A stretch of 64,000 nt of DNA from Protopterus annectens (lineage: Eukaryota > Chordata > Ceratodontiformes > Protopteridae): assembly GCF_019279795.1 (NCBI RefSeq), contig NC_056725.1, positions 1,611,007,594 through 1,611,071,593 of the forward strand. Direction: 5' to 3'. The position numbers and the translations under genes are program-made. Positions 49,862 through 61,004 of this stretch are shown here, piece after piece; within the stretch, counting starts at the first letter, position 1, and each line of letters opens with the position of its first letter. The notes under the pieces are model-generated. The model saw nothing but the letters and a program-made list of their open reading frames with translations. It did not search any database and was not told the origin of the DNA.

Positions 49862-50155
49862 GTGGATGGTGTTGGACCATAGTCCAGGGCAACAGTGCAT
49901 ATTTTCTATATCATCTAAGGTTCTCCCGTTCGATTCTCAGCTGGAGTACGGGGAGTGCCTTCTGTGTGGAGTCTGCATGTCCTCCCCGCAGTTGGTTGGG
50001 CGATCGAAAGACATGCGTAAATGGGCATGCATTAATTGAAGGTTGAACGTCGAGCTGGCACCTCGGTATTCATCAAAATCTACTGCCAATCATTAGCAGA
50101 TTGGAGCTCCGCTGTGGCGACCCCTAACCGGGAAAAGCCGAAAGACAACAACAAC
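49862..50155 (+). mobile_element. V-SINE-like SINE (tRNA-derived)
   Basis: A Pol III B box lies in ggttctcccgttcgattctc (49919-49938). The central domain is close to the V-SINE conserved core: ctgtgtggagtctgcatgtc and cctccccgc, then gaaagacatgcg. The 3' tail is cgctgtggcgacccctaac, then gggaaaagccgaaag and a short ACAACAAC run. V-SINEs are known from fishes including lungfish and lamprey. The left edge is approximate, set by the usual distance to the B box, and the A box is not convincing. The copy looks moderately worn, and no target duplication is obvious. Confidence 0.75.
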
Positions 50156-51279
50156 TTAAGATCAAACATCATTTGCTTTGATATTTGTAAAGCTATATAT
50201 TGATAAGCATTACATTTGTTTTATTTGATTTTGTCATTTGTGAATATTTATTGAGACAAAGGAATAGACTGAAGGACTGTAGCCCCCTTCCCTCACATAT
50301 TGGTACCAGTGCTATAGATTGTGAGACCATTGGTTAATAGCCCAAGCCACCACATTTATTGGTGGCAGTGATATGGATTTAAAGCCAGTACTTCTGACCA
50401 CTATCTACACCAGATTATATGTGATTTTTACCTCCGTTCTGTGTCACCAAAAAGCTACCTTCTATGCTAAGTTCCACCCGCTCCCACACACAAATATGCA
50501 CATAAAACAGCTAATTTAAGATGAAACTAGAAATAAATCCAGAATAAAATATAAATACAACAAAAAAAAAAAAAATTAAACAAAAGAACAAAAAATATAA
50601 CATGCACTGTGTGCCCCAAATCCCTATGAATAAAATGCTTTACAGCATGAAAATGATATAAAGAATCCAAAAACTTTCAAACACGCACGCATATCAAAGC
50701 AACAACCCATAAGATCAATAACTACATACAGCCACTGTGACTAGACAGCTTCAACTCATACTCTTATTTTAATTTTATTTATTTATTCTATGTTAACTAC
50801 GGTACAATGGTGAACCAGGGTGGACTATATATAAGCTCATCTTCCCCAATTAAAAACAAAACTTCTGATTCTGAGTATACAGAATACACACATATAACAA
50901 CCCCCCAAAAAAATCTCTGCATATTTAATTCTAATAGCTATCATTCACAGTTTATAACATTAAAGTAAATAAAAAAAGTCATGCTTCACTGGTCCTCTGT
51001 TTTACTATAAAATTTAAAAGATGCACGCTGGGGGAGAAGCATATGATAATGAGGCTTGTGCTTTCCGTAGAAATGCCTTTGATTTGTGATTTAGGCAACT
51101 AACTGGTGCTGTATAAATCATACCTCCAATCTTGTTAATTAGCACAGCAAAAAGTTCATGTTTCCCTATTAGTTTTAATATGAAAGATTGTGTTAGAGGT
51201 AAGTGTTGGGGAATTTAAGAAGACAGATAATGGTGGAGGATCTGTGTATGTGCATGTCACTAGAGCAATGAGTGGTGTT
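50156..51279. other. Intronic DNA, nothing recognised
   Basis: AT-rich with A-runs near 50560. No frames, tails or terminal repeats that I can name. Confidence 0.45.
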
Positions 51280-51540
51280 AAGTATGTGTGTATATATGTA
51301 AGTGTGTGCGTGAGTGTGTGTACCACTGTCTGGGTGGTCAGAAGGGGAGTTAGTTAGGGGATAGATGGAGTATTTGTGCATACTTGGGTGCTCATATATG
51401 TGTGTGTGTGCATGCTAGTGTGTTTTGAGTGTGTATGTGTGTGTATGTGTGTGTGTGCATGTGTGTGCGCACGTGTGTCTGTGTGTGCGTGCGTGTGTGT
51501 GTGTTTGCGTGTGTGTTTGTGTGTGTGTTGCATGTATGTG
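51280..51540. repeat. GT-rich low-complexity tract
   Basis: Imperfect GT, GTAT and GTGC repeats directly next to the 3' end of the beta LINE. The apparent His/Thr-rich frame across it is an artefact. Confidence 0.9.
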
Positions 51541-51864
51541 TTCATAGGTTCATAGGTAGGTACTAGGCTATTGGTCCTGGGGCCTATGTAAGCACAGCCA
51601 AAAAGGTACCCTGGGTTTTGCCACCCAAGAAAATTATTTCCCTGTGCCACTGTCGAGCAGAGCCACAGAAGTGATCCCTGGGGTGAATTTCCTATTTCCC
51701 ATCCAATCATCAAGATTTTTCTTGAAGGGTGCTAATGAGGAGCTTTGTTTGATATAGATAGGTAGTTTATTCCAGAGTATGGGAAGTCTCTGGGACAGGA
51801 ATCTATCCCTCCAGCATGTTCTGTTTATTGTGGTGACAAGGTTTAGATCCCTAGAGCATGTAGC

Positions 51865-54461
51865 TTAGAGGGTTTGGGATTTCTTTAAGTGGAGCATGTC
51901 CAACAGCTCTGAGTTTGACAAAGCTTTGTATGTTAGGCAGAGATCATCTCTGAGATGGCGATATGCGATGGAGTAAAGCTGGAGTTTTTTGAGACGGTCT
52001 GCATAGGGCATCTGTTTGAGGCCGGTAATCCTCTTTGTGAGATATTTCTGCTGCCTTTCCAGTTGTTGTAGATGTCTTGTGAGGTACATACCAAAATGGG
52101 GCATTGTACTCTATCATGGGTCTAATGAGTGATGAGTAGAGGGGATAGAGGGGAACAATGACCTCTTTTTTTCTGGATGAGAAACCTTTTGTGATGAGGT
52201 GTGCCACGTAGAAGGATTTCCTGACTACTGTGGCAATGTGATTATCAAAGGAGAGACTACTGTCTACCTGTGTCCCAAGGTCTCTTATCACACTTTTGGT
52301 GTTAAGTATACTACCGCCTATGTTGTAATTCATGGGTACAGAGTTTTTACCAAAGGGGATGACAATGCACTTTTTGGCATTGAGCTTGAGGCCATGGCTT
52401 TGACACCAGCCATATGTCTCAGTGAAGCCATTTGTAGGATGTCCACATCGTTAAGAGTTTCTATTATGGCTCCAAGTTTGCAGTCATCTGCGAACTTCAT
52501 TAGCCAAAGACCTTATGTGTTAGGCTGTACTTCAGAGAAGTAGATACCAAACAGGAAAGGACCCAGGACTGAACCCTGTGGTACTCCACTTGTCACTGGT
52601 CTGAAGTCGGATTTGGGGTCTGCTAATTTCACAGTGTGGGTTTTGTCAGTGAGCCAGTTGGCAACCCATCTTGTGACATATGGATTTATACCTAGTTTAG
52701 TGAGTTTATCTATAATTCCAGAGTGGAGGATGGTGTTGAAAGCTTTGGCAAGATCTAGATAGACTGTATGAACACCTTACCCTCATCTACGGCTTTGGTG
52801 ACTGCTTCAAAGAAGTCTATCAGCTTTAGGAGACATGATCTGCCTTTTACAAACCCGAACTTGGTAGGGTACAGAGTTTGGAGATTACCAATGTCTTTGT
52901 TTATAAGTTTCATGATGATACGCTCCATGGCCTTGCAGACCAGGCTCTTCAGGCTAATGATGCGGTAGTTCCCGGGATCCGTGGTGCCTCCCCCCTTGGG
53001 GAGTGGGATAACCATTGCTGTGCACCATTCAGAGGACACAAAGTCTGAGATGAGGCTATGATTGAACATGGTACATAGTTGGGGTGCCATTTCCTTCTGT
53101 AGTTCATGTAGAATGCAGCCTGGGATGTTGCCTGGTCCCATAGATGCCGTGTTCTTGGCTTTGGAGAGTGTGTTTTTTTCCTACACAGCCCTGATTACAG
53201 GAACGTTGCATTCTTCCGGTATAGAGATGGGCCCTTTAGGGGGTGAGAGGGGGGTAAAGTTAGCAGTGAACCTATCTGCCAGGATGTTGGCAATATCAGT
53301 TGGGTCTGTATATTTAGTGCCATTGTGCTGTAATTCAGAGCAGATCTGAGTGTTGCCATTGAGATTCTTGAAATAGCTATAGAATGCTGTGTGGTTGTCT
53401 TTAGAATCAGTGGCGATTTTGTTTTCATAACTAGCTTTGGAGGATTTTATCAGGGAACGCAGCTTCTTACGGAGGCTGACCAGGGAGCTCCTCCACTCAT
53501 GGGATTTTACTCTCTTTTGCAACAGTTTCTCCTTCTGTTGTACAGTTTGTTTATGGCAGGGGACCACAAGATTGACTTCCTTTTGTTTGGAAGATAGCAT
53601 TTTGGTTCTGTTTGGGATAGCACGGTCCATGCACTTGTGTAAGTGATTATAAAGTGCAACTGTGTAGGATTCAGTAGTCGTAACCGTATTGTCCATCTGC
53701 ATGAGTGTCATGAAGTTCACCACTTCTGTCTTAAGAAGCATGAAGTTGGCTTTGGAGAATTTTTTTTACCATGGTTTCCTTAATGGGGATGGGGGTATGA
53801 TGTAGATATCTAGGGTGATTAGCTTATGGTCAGATTGGACCAATGACGCAATGACTTCAGGTGTGGAACACCGGTCACTCATGTTGGTAATGACTAGATC
53901 TAGGATATTGTTGCCCCTGGTGGGGGTGTGGATAAGTTGATCCAAGGCATTGGAATTTATGAATTCCAGAAAGCGTTGAGTGAAGGAGTTGGTACATGAG
54001 TAGTTTTCCCAGTTAATGGTGGGGTAGTTGAAATCGCCCATTATTAGGGTGTTTGGTTGAACCCTAATATTTTCCGGTACATCAAGAAAAGAGGAGTGGG
54101 AATCCTGGGGCACGGTGGGGGATCTGTAGCAAGCTACAATTTGGATTGCAGTTTTGCCCAGAGTTAGTTGCACTTGGATAACCTCGGATGCATTATGCTG
54201 AAGGGATGCATTATGCTGAGCAACTAGCCTGGAGGTGTGGATATCCTTAATGAATATGGACACACCTCCTCCTTTGGTGTTCCGGTCCAGGTTGCATGGC
54301 CGAAAAGTGTGGTATGAGTTATAGCCTGGTAGTGCAGTGGTGCTCTCTGGAGCCTTGAACCAGGTCTCAGTCACTGAACACATATCAATGTTCTCCATTT
54401 TAAGGAGTACCTTGAGCGAGTGCATTTTGAGATTTAGATTTCTAGCATTGAGTAGCATCAC
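51865..54461 (-). pseudogene. CR1-type ORF2 (APE endonuclease plus reverse transcriptase), broken
   Basis: The endonuclease (54461-53766) is one open frame: LNARNLNLKM, CSVTETWFKAPES, GGGVSIFIKD, IMGDFNYPTINWE, IHTPTRGNNILDLVITN and SDHKLITLD, all catalytic blocks of an APE-type nuclease. A linker follows (53741-53181: KLRSLIKSSKASYENKIA and FYSYFKNLNG). The RT has GNYRIISLKSLVCKAMER (52980), FGFVKGRSCLLKLIDFF (52840), GVPQGSVLGPFLF (about 52570), LMKFADDCKLGAI (52480, intact FADD) and the C-terminal LKQMPYADRLKKLQL. It is split by several frame shifts (for example near 53160, 52770 and 52410). It would nick target DNA and copy the LINE RNA there. Confidence 0.88.
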
Positions 54462-54544
54462 CCTCAGTTTTTGCTTGCCTGTTCCTGTTATGGTAGTGAA
54501 TTTGTCATTTGAACCTTGCCTAAAAAAGGCACTATAGGGGCGGC

Positions 54545-55468
54545 AAGAACCTTAGCCAGTATCCAGAATCTCAGGGGTCACAGGTGCAGGCCATCTCTGG
54601 CAAAGCATCATGGTCTGTCAACCATGTCATCCCAGGCAGACAGATACTGGATCTCATTAGAATGACACCAGAAGCTTAGCCAATTGTTGAAGTCAATCAT
54701 TTTGTCCTTGTACTGCGGTATCATTCTGGGTGATGGCAGAATGCTACTCAGGGCTAGGCTCATACCTGCCTGGGCTACAATATTGGAGAGCTCTTCCATG
54801 TCTCTTTTCATGTAGTCCAGGGACGTACGGCTCAGGTCATTCACACCAACATGGACAATGACAGAGTCATATTTGTACTTGTTGTGGAGTGACCTGAGTG
54901 CATGGGTTATGTGACAGATCCTGGCACCCAACAGGCAGCTAACAGTAACCTTCTCCTTGTTTAGCCTGGTGAGTGGGACATCAGTGTGCCTGACTATAGA
55001 GTCACCTATGACTAGTGTGTTGGGTACGTTGTTTTACCTTATTGGCTTTGGTTGAGTGGCACACTGAGTTTGCAGGCTACGTGTCATTTGGGTTGTGTTG
55101 GGGGGTGGAGGTTGCTTGCATTTCTGCTTTGGAGGTGTCTGTTGCTTGAGCAGATTATTATTGAGAGCCTCCACGAATGTTTTTGTGTTTCTGTATGTGG
55201 ATTTTGCTGGTGTAGATTTAGTGAGACTATGTGATGAGTGTGGTGTGGTGCAAGTGTATATCTTCTCCTCTTGACTGTCAAGTTCAGTCTTGATTGGAGA
55301 GAGTTTTACCTCCCGTTTAGCTAGATAAGGGCATCTCTCACAGGTTGTAGTGTTGTGTGGTAGGAGGAAAGGGTTGTCTGTGTACATGAGGCAATTTCTA
55401 CATTGCCCCAAGATGCCCAAATTCAACAGATAGACAGGACAGAACACTGGGAGCTGACCCTTGGACAT
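54545..55468 (-). pseudogene. CR1-type ORF1 with zinc finger and SGNH esterase, broken
   Basis: The first frame (55468-55034) starts MSKGQLPVFCPVYLL and has a cysteine pattern QCRNCLM..TTTCERCPYLA, a C4 zinc-finger type seen at the start of CR1 ORF1. A Pro/Lys/Thr-rich hinge follows. After a frame break near 55030 comes an SGNH (GDSL-type) esterase: VIGDSIVRHT (block I, about 55010), VIVHVGVNDLSR (block III, about 54850) and DGLHL (block V, about 54580). Known CR1 elements carry this zinc finger plus esterase arrangement. The esterase role in retrotransposition is unclear; RNA or membrane contact has been suggested. A stop lies near 54606. Confidence 0.82.
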
Positions 55469-55479
55469 GTCTGAATAAA

Positions 55480-56200
55480 AAAATATTTTCCTCTAGATAA
55501 GTGAGGAAGGTGAGTACAAGAGTTTTTTTTCTCTAAGCAAGTGAGGAAAGTAAGTACCAAAACTTTTTCCTCTAGATAAAGAGGAAGGTTGAGGGCTGTA
55601 GTAATTAGTAGGTTATGTAGTGCTTACAACAAGTTCTGAACAAGTGCTGATCACGAATAAGCAAATTCAAGTGCTAAAACTAAGAATCTGTATCCGGACT
55701 AAACTAGTTACAGGAAAGGGGGGAAACAAGTGCAAATGCGGGCTTTTAAATCAGAAAGTTGAGAGAGATGGAAAAACTGCCCAAACGGCCAATAACTACA
55801 ATTTCTGGGCCAGAACCACTCCTTATGTGGTAGATAGGTTACCTAGTGCTTACCACTCCCACTGATAAGCTAGAAGGCTTCCCTCCAACACAGAAAGCTT
55901 GGGGGGCTCAGAAGCTTACATACAGTCCTGGATACAGCAAATCAGAATCTGGACTACACTAGTAACAGGAAAGGTAGGAAACAGGCTTAGAATTTTTTTT
56001 AGTACAGAAAAGTAGCTAAAACAGCAGTAAAAACAATTCAAATGCAATGCAAGCTAGCACACTTGAATATATAGCAATGTTAGACCAAACAGTTTAAAAA
56101 AAATGTAATTAAATTAAAAATGACTAAAAACAAGTGCAGAAGGAGTCTGTTAGGGAGAATAAGGTAAGGAGATGGGACTTGGGGGAGTGTCCCAGATCAA
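55480..56200 (-). repeat. Repeated 5' UTR of the beta LINE
   Basis: Three tandem words of 40-45 bases (each tctagataa/ctaagcaa..gtgaggaa..gtgagtac-like) lie at 55485-55590. Two diverged units of about 225-260 bases lie at about 55605-55830 and 55830-56080. Placement directly upstream of ORF1 suggests promoter monomers. The sequence beyond 56080 shows no repeat match and may already be flank. Confidence 0.5.
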
Positions 56201-56330
56201 ATCTACAGTGGGGATGGGCAACTGCAAAAGCCTCCAAATTTAAACAAGACAGGAATAGGGAGGGTGGGTAAAGAAAAAAACAACACCTTCGGCAGAGATC
56301 TGAAAAACTATACAGTGAAGCAAAAATAAT

Positions 56331-56671
56331 CATACCTCTCAACCTTCCATCTCCAAAATGAGGAACACTAGCCCTCATAATGTGGAACAAATGGGCAAAA
56401 TTTGGAACACATACTAATGGCTTACTAACAGCTTCAACTAGGAAGGCCATAGGATGGTTAAAATATGCTGGTTTTATTGATAAACAAGATCTTTTAATAT
56501 ATTAATATGATTCATTTCTATTTACCATGGATTTCACTTAAAAAAATTCCTAACATTTAATGTGTGATAGGGTCTTTCAATGTGGAACATTGAGGAACTT
56601 TATAGAACATGAACTTTTTAAGACCCCAAATGAGGTACGTTCCTCGTAATGAGGTGCACTTGAGAGGTATG
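56331..56671. mobile_element. MITE-4, short inverted ends CATACCTCTCAA
   Basis: The ends CATACCTCTCAA (56331-56342) and TTGAGAGGTATG (56660-56671) are perfect 12-bp inverted repeats. The flanks are AAAATAAT and AAAATAGT, an 8-bp target duplication with one mismatch. Subterminal words (aaaatgaggaac / tacgttcctcgtaatgagg) also partly mirror each other. The 8-bp duplication suggests a hAT-type non-autonomous element, but the terminal bases are not the commonest hAT form. Confidence 0.7.
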
Positions 56672-56679
56672 AAAATAGT

Positions 56680-57814
56680 GCACAACTCTGAAGTCAGCCA
56701 GCAATGATATAAAATTAGTCAAGCAACAATTAACAGTACACAACTCTGAAGTGCCAGAAAAATATACTTAGCTCTATATATCTCCAGATAGTTTGAAGAG
56801 CACTCTGTCAGGACACAGGAACGCTCCAGCAATGATATGCTATGATAGTGTTGGGGGAGGTGTGCGTGTTTATTTAAGCATGTGTGTATATATTTGGTGA
56901 ATCTTCTAGTGCATGAGCACAAGTTATTATGTTTCATTGTGTTATACCTTTTTATAGATTATTTTACACAGTCAAGTTGTGAATTATCAAAATTACCTCT
57001 GCTGCATTGAATTCTATACATGTTATGTTTTGATGCCAAAACATATCTTCTACTTGAGTTCCATAGCATTTGAGTCAGCATACATTACAGCTCTGAACAT
57101 TTTATGTTTGTTTATTTACTTCTGAATAGATCAAGTCTTAGCAGCAGTTCTTTCAGTCAATATGTGTTGTGAGCTAGTAGGCAGAACATGAAGTACTCTA
57201 ATATATCAGTCTGCAATGAAGTCAAACTAGCAGTCAAACACTTACACATGCGAATATGCAATGTTTTCAAGTTTAAGGGAATGCATTTAGACAGTCTATG
57301 ATCTCTTTTGTTTATTTATTCGTAAAAATACAAGAGTGTTACTTAATGTGCGGCATTTTTGCTAAGTTAAAGGAAAATGAAAAACATGATACTGTGAAAT
57401 GCTTGCTCTGTAAGTATATGTATTTTTTTATAAATTGACAGTTAAGTGTTAAACAAGGTTTAGACAGTGATGTATTTTACTGACTGTTTTAAGCACCTTC
57501 TTTTAAGTTAAGATGGCACAGGAAAAGCTCATCTAAAATATATGTATGTTAAAGGAGACTGTGCCCCCCCCCCCGTGTAATTATGAGGACTACATCCTGA
57601 TCCCCATTTAAAAAACACTTATTCCAAAGTTTCACTGTCTTAGAGAAAACTACATAACTGGTTTTGCATGAAACAAGTATTCGTTTTATTACTTGTCATT
57701 GCAAATTCATAGGTACTATAGTTAGCTTGCTAAGATGTTGGAGGATACAGAGAGCATAGGCCCCATAAAACATCTAGTAATCTGTTTAATGTAAATATGC
57801 ATGAGAAGTATGTT

Positions 57815-57817
<3 letters not shown>
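56680..57817. other. Intronic DNA, nothing recognised
   Basis: No frame or element is seen. A poly-C run lies near 57566-57575, and there are scattered AT runs. Confidence 0.45.
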
Positions 57818-57883
<66 letters not shown>

Positions 57884-57893
57884 ACACACAAAT

Positions 57894-57965
<72 letters not shown>
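57818..57965. repeat. (TA)n/(CA)n microsatellite, left flank of MITE-2
   Basis: Alternating TA, then CA, then TA. The tract ends at the first G of MITE-2 and TA-rich sequence resumes on its other side, so the MITE was inserted into the tract. Confidence 0.95.
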
Positions 57966-57967
<2 letters not shown>

Positions 57968-58279
57968 GTCCCCTTCACGTGGTCAACTTTTCAGAAAATC
58001 AACTCTCATATGGCCGAGACCATATGACTGACTTTCAAAAAGCTGACCATGGGGAAACGCTATCTCCTTACAGTGCGGAATGGGAATATTTCCTCTTCCG
58101 CACTGTAAGTTATGGGGGGTGTGGGGGTGGAGCCCACCATGGGGGTGGTTTTGAAATGTAAGTGTTTGGTATGTTATATGCTTGCTTATTTTACATGGTC
58201 GACGTTTCGTAATTTGATCATATGGTCTTGGCCATATGAAAGTTGACTTTCTGAAGAGTCAACCATGTAAAGTAGACCC
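57966..58279. mobile_element. Foldback MITE-2 inside a TA microsatellite
   Basis: The left end GGGTCCCCTTCACGTGGTC and the inward-read right end GGGTCTACTTTACATGGTT begin inverted repeats of about 85 bases. A shared core atatggcc.agaccatatga lies in both arms. An inner perfect 13-bp inverted repeat (ttacagtgcggaa, 58068-58080, with 58096-58108) lies near the centre. It has no coding capacity. The target duplication cannot be read reliably because the flanks are TA repeats (ATATATAT and ATACAAAT). The design (terminal repeats plus an inner perfect hairpin) is like MITE-1. Confidence 0.82.
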
Positions 58280-58304
58280 ATACAAATATATATACATATA
58301 TATA

Positions 58305-58376
<72 letters not shown>

Positions 58377-58379
58377 TAA

Positions 58380-58454
<75 letters not shown>

Positions 58455-58455
58455 C
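58305..58455. repeat. (TA)n microsatellite between MITE-2 and MITE-3
   Basis: About 140 bases of alternating TA with a short CACACA interruption near 58370. Confidence 0.95.
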
Positions 58456-59206
58456 GGATTCACTTTAGAAGACTGAAAGCCCATAACATTAAAATTCAAA
58501 ACATTGAGACCAAAATTCCATAACATTGGAAAATACATAGGAAACAAACATTTAATATATGCCAGCACAACTGTATACAGAAACAAATAAAAAACAAACC
58601 ATATTACATATCTCTAACTAGAAGCAGGGGAGGCAAGCCCCCTGCACACCCCACATTCCCTGCTACTTAAATATATCAACTCCAAGATCGCAATACACAG
58701 AACAAAATGGCAAACATACCATTCCGCTCTTCATGACTGCATATTTAAATTGTAAAAAACTATCCTCAACCTTCTCTTAGAAACACTACTTCACTGTTAA
58801 AACATTACACATTACTATATATCTCTGATACCAGAGTTTCATAGGTCACCTCAGTCATGTTCCCTTCCTAATTGCTGTGCTACAATGTAAAAAATCTTAG
58901 TGTAGTGTAGTGTGATCTCGGAGTTGATATGTTTAAGTAACAGGGGGTGTGGTGGGGGTGCAGACCTCCACATTGGGGTGCAGGGGGGCTTGCCCCCCTG
59001 CTTATAGTTAAATAAGTGTAATATGATTTGGTTTTTATTTGTTTCAGTATGTAGTTGTGCTGGACTATAGTGCATGTTGCTTTCCTATGTTTTTTCAGTG
59101 TTATGGGATTCAATATTTTGAGTTTTCAGTGTTTTCAGTTTTTAAGATCTTGGTCTCAATTATTTGAATTTCAGTGTTATGGGCTTTCAATTTCTAAAGT
59201 GAATCC
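58456..59206. mobile_element. Foldback MITE-3 inside a TA microsatellite
   Basis: The ends are GGATTCACTTTAGAAGACTG and, read inward from the right, GGATTCACTTTAGAAATTG. The similarity of the two arms continues for about 250-300 bases: cataacatt/cataacact words, agcagggg..gcaagccccctgc, and acttaaa.atatcaactcc in both. Only the central 150-200 bases lack a partner. It is a long foldback element without a gene. Its left flank ends gtatatac and its right flank starts atatacac, so the target duplication is ambiguous in the TA tract. Confidence 0.82.
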
Positions 59207-59395
<189 letters not shown>

Positions 59396-59469
59396 GCTAG
59401 TGCTTACTAATGTCGTGAACCTGTCTACTTTTGACTGTCAAAGTATTAATGGTAATAGCATACTTGTAT

Positions 59470-59640
59470 TTGTCTGCATTGCTATGTTCACCTTTGTCTC
59501 TTTTATATTGTCCTTATTACTATGTTTTATTATGTATACCCTGGAGCTTTTCTCCCCGGGCCTCCGCTGAAAATGGACATGAATCCAGTCGGACTATCCC
59601 GGTCAACAAATGTAAAATAAATAATAAATATATAAACATA
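59470..59640 (+). mobile_element. 3' tail scrap of an alpha LINE
   Basis: The tail cctggagcttttctccccgg (59539-59558) runs on through a tgaaaatggacatgaatcc block and gtcggactatcccggtc, ending in an AATAAATA run at about 59635. It is the cleanest copy of the alpha tail and a good reference for the family's 3' end. It is severely 5'-truncated, and a TA/CA microsatellite directly follows. Confidence 0.85.
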
Positions 59641-59800
59641 TATATATATATACACACACACACATATATGTGTATGTGTGTGTGTTTGTATAGATAGAGA
59701 TGCAGGCTTAGAAACACATACAGGCATACACACACACACACACAAACACACACACACGCACACACACACACACACACAAACACATACATACACAAATGTG
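59636..59800. repeat. (TA)n/(CA)n microsatellite
   Basis: A compound tract (TATATA, CACACA, GTGTGT, CACACA) starting at the end of a LINE tail. LINE A-rich tails often seed such tracts. Confidence 0.92.
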
Positions 59801-59840
59801 CACAAACATACTTGCTCTCGGCATTTATTTTTAAGTACAT

Positions 59841-61004
59841 TGGGCAAGATACTCCTGCTCAGGTAGGTTCTCTTATTATGATGATCACTATGACTTTAGG
59901 AAAATTGGAAACAAACTTGCACATTAAGAAACGCTTTCTTGAACCATATCTACACTGCCTTAAGTGATCACACTGCCAACTACCTCTACTGGACACAGCA
60001 CAAGTTTGAGCATGGTAACCATAAACTTCACAAAGACTCCACTCAGTGGAGAAATTATTTGATTTTTTTTACATGTTATGTTCTCCATGCTTTTTTTAAG
60101 GACCATTTGCAGCTAATATTGTACACATATATGTGTTACATCTAGACTACTTTCTTAGAAGTAAAACAACGTTTCCCGTGTACCTACTCAAAAAGTGGAA
60201 AATGATACTCTTATTGGGCAGATTAAATTCACTTTGTAAAATGTAGCATTTTAAATCTGCAAAATAAATTTAGGATACTATTTTCAAAGAAAGTGAGTTT
60301 TGTTTTGTAATATGTTGCATCCTCCATCGTGTCTGCCTCTTCATAATACTATTATTAGAGAATATGTCTGCATTTGGTAACTTAGTCTCCAGATTACAAG
60401 TAGGACTCACCAGGTTGCATATAAATACAAACTGGTACACCTTAGTTTTAGAAATGTATATTTTCTTTCTTTCTTTCTTTTGTTCTTTCTTTCTTTCTTC
60501 CTCCCTTCTATTCAGTTCCCACTCTTCATTCCACCTGGTTTGCAGAACACAATTTACTGAAGCACCTATAGCACCTATAATAATGAATCAACCCTTATAT
60601 GACATTCATTCTTCTTGACTGGTTTTACCAACGTCATAACTGAGTATGTAAAATGTATCTAAATATGTGACATATCATCTTCACAGTGAAAAGAAGCAAA
60701 AGGCATGCAGCTGTTAAGCGCACAAATGTTTAGTAAATTAATAAAATAAAAATTTTTAACAGATTCATGCATCAGTTTTGTATCTGTCATTGCAGAAACC
60801 TGACCAATTCCTGTGAATAGTGGCCTTTGATATGATAAAACAGGGACCTACCTCACAGTGCATGATGTGTGAGGTATTGTTAAACTGCTCATTGTGGCAC
60901 ATGAAAGAGTGGGGGATATAAAACTTTGCTGCTGATGCAGGCTTAGATTACAGTACTGTCTTTTGTGAATGTAACAGATTACATTGATAAGTTCCTTAAC
61001 TCAG
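59841..61004. other. Intron before the calcium-channel exon
   Basis: No element is recognised. A (CTTT)n tract lies at about 60464-60510. The 3' end should hold the branch point and acceptor of the exon. The AG at 61003-61004 follows only a weak pyrimidine stretch. Confidence 0.45.

Larger units (their letters stand above)
51541..56200 (-). mobile_element. Near-complete beta LINE (CR1-type) with ORF1 and ORF2
   Basis: The 3' end at 51541 carries two copies of the octamer CCTATGAA (minus strand), as CR1 elements characteristically end in short octamer repeats. ORF2 (about 51865-54470) and ORF1 (about 54545-55468) are both recognisable but broken. Upstream, short repeats of about 45 bases (ctctagataagtgaggaag type, 55485-55590) and two longer units of about 225-260 bases (words gtagtgctta near 55617 and ctagtgctta near 55842, and aactagttacaggaaagg near 55705 against cactagtaacaggaaagg near 55957) suggest a repeated 5' UTR. 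The 5' limit of about 56200 is a guess. It is the fullest LINE in the window. Confidence 0.85.

Noticed and set aside
49900-49940. tRNA gene at the B-box-like sequence
   Set aside because: No cloverleaf or convincing A box. The downstream core and tail identify a SINE.
57730-58586. Several Tyr/Ile/His/Thr-rich open frames on both strands
   Set aside because: They read through TA and CA microsatellites and the MITEs between them.
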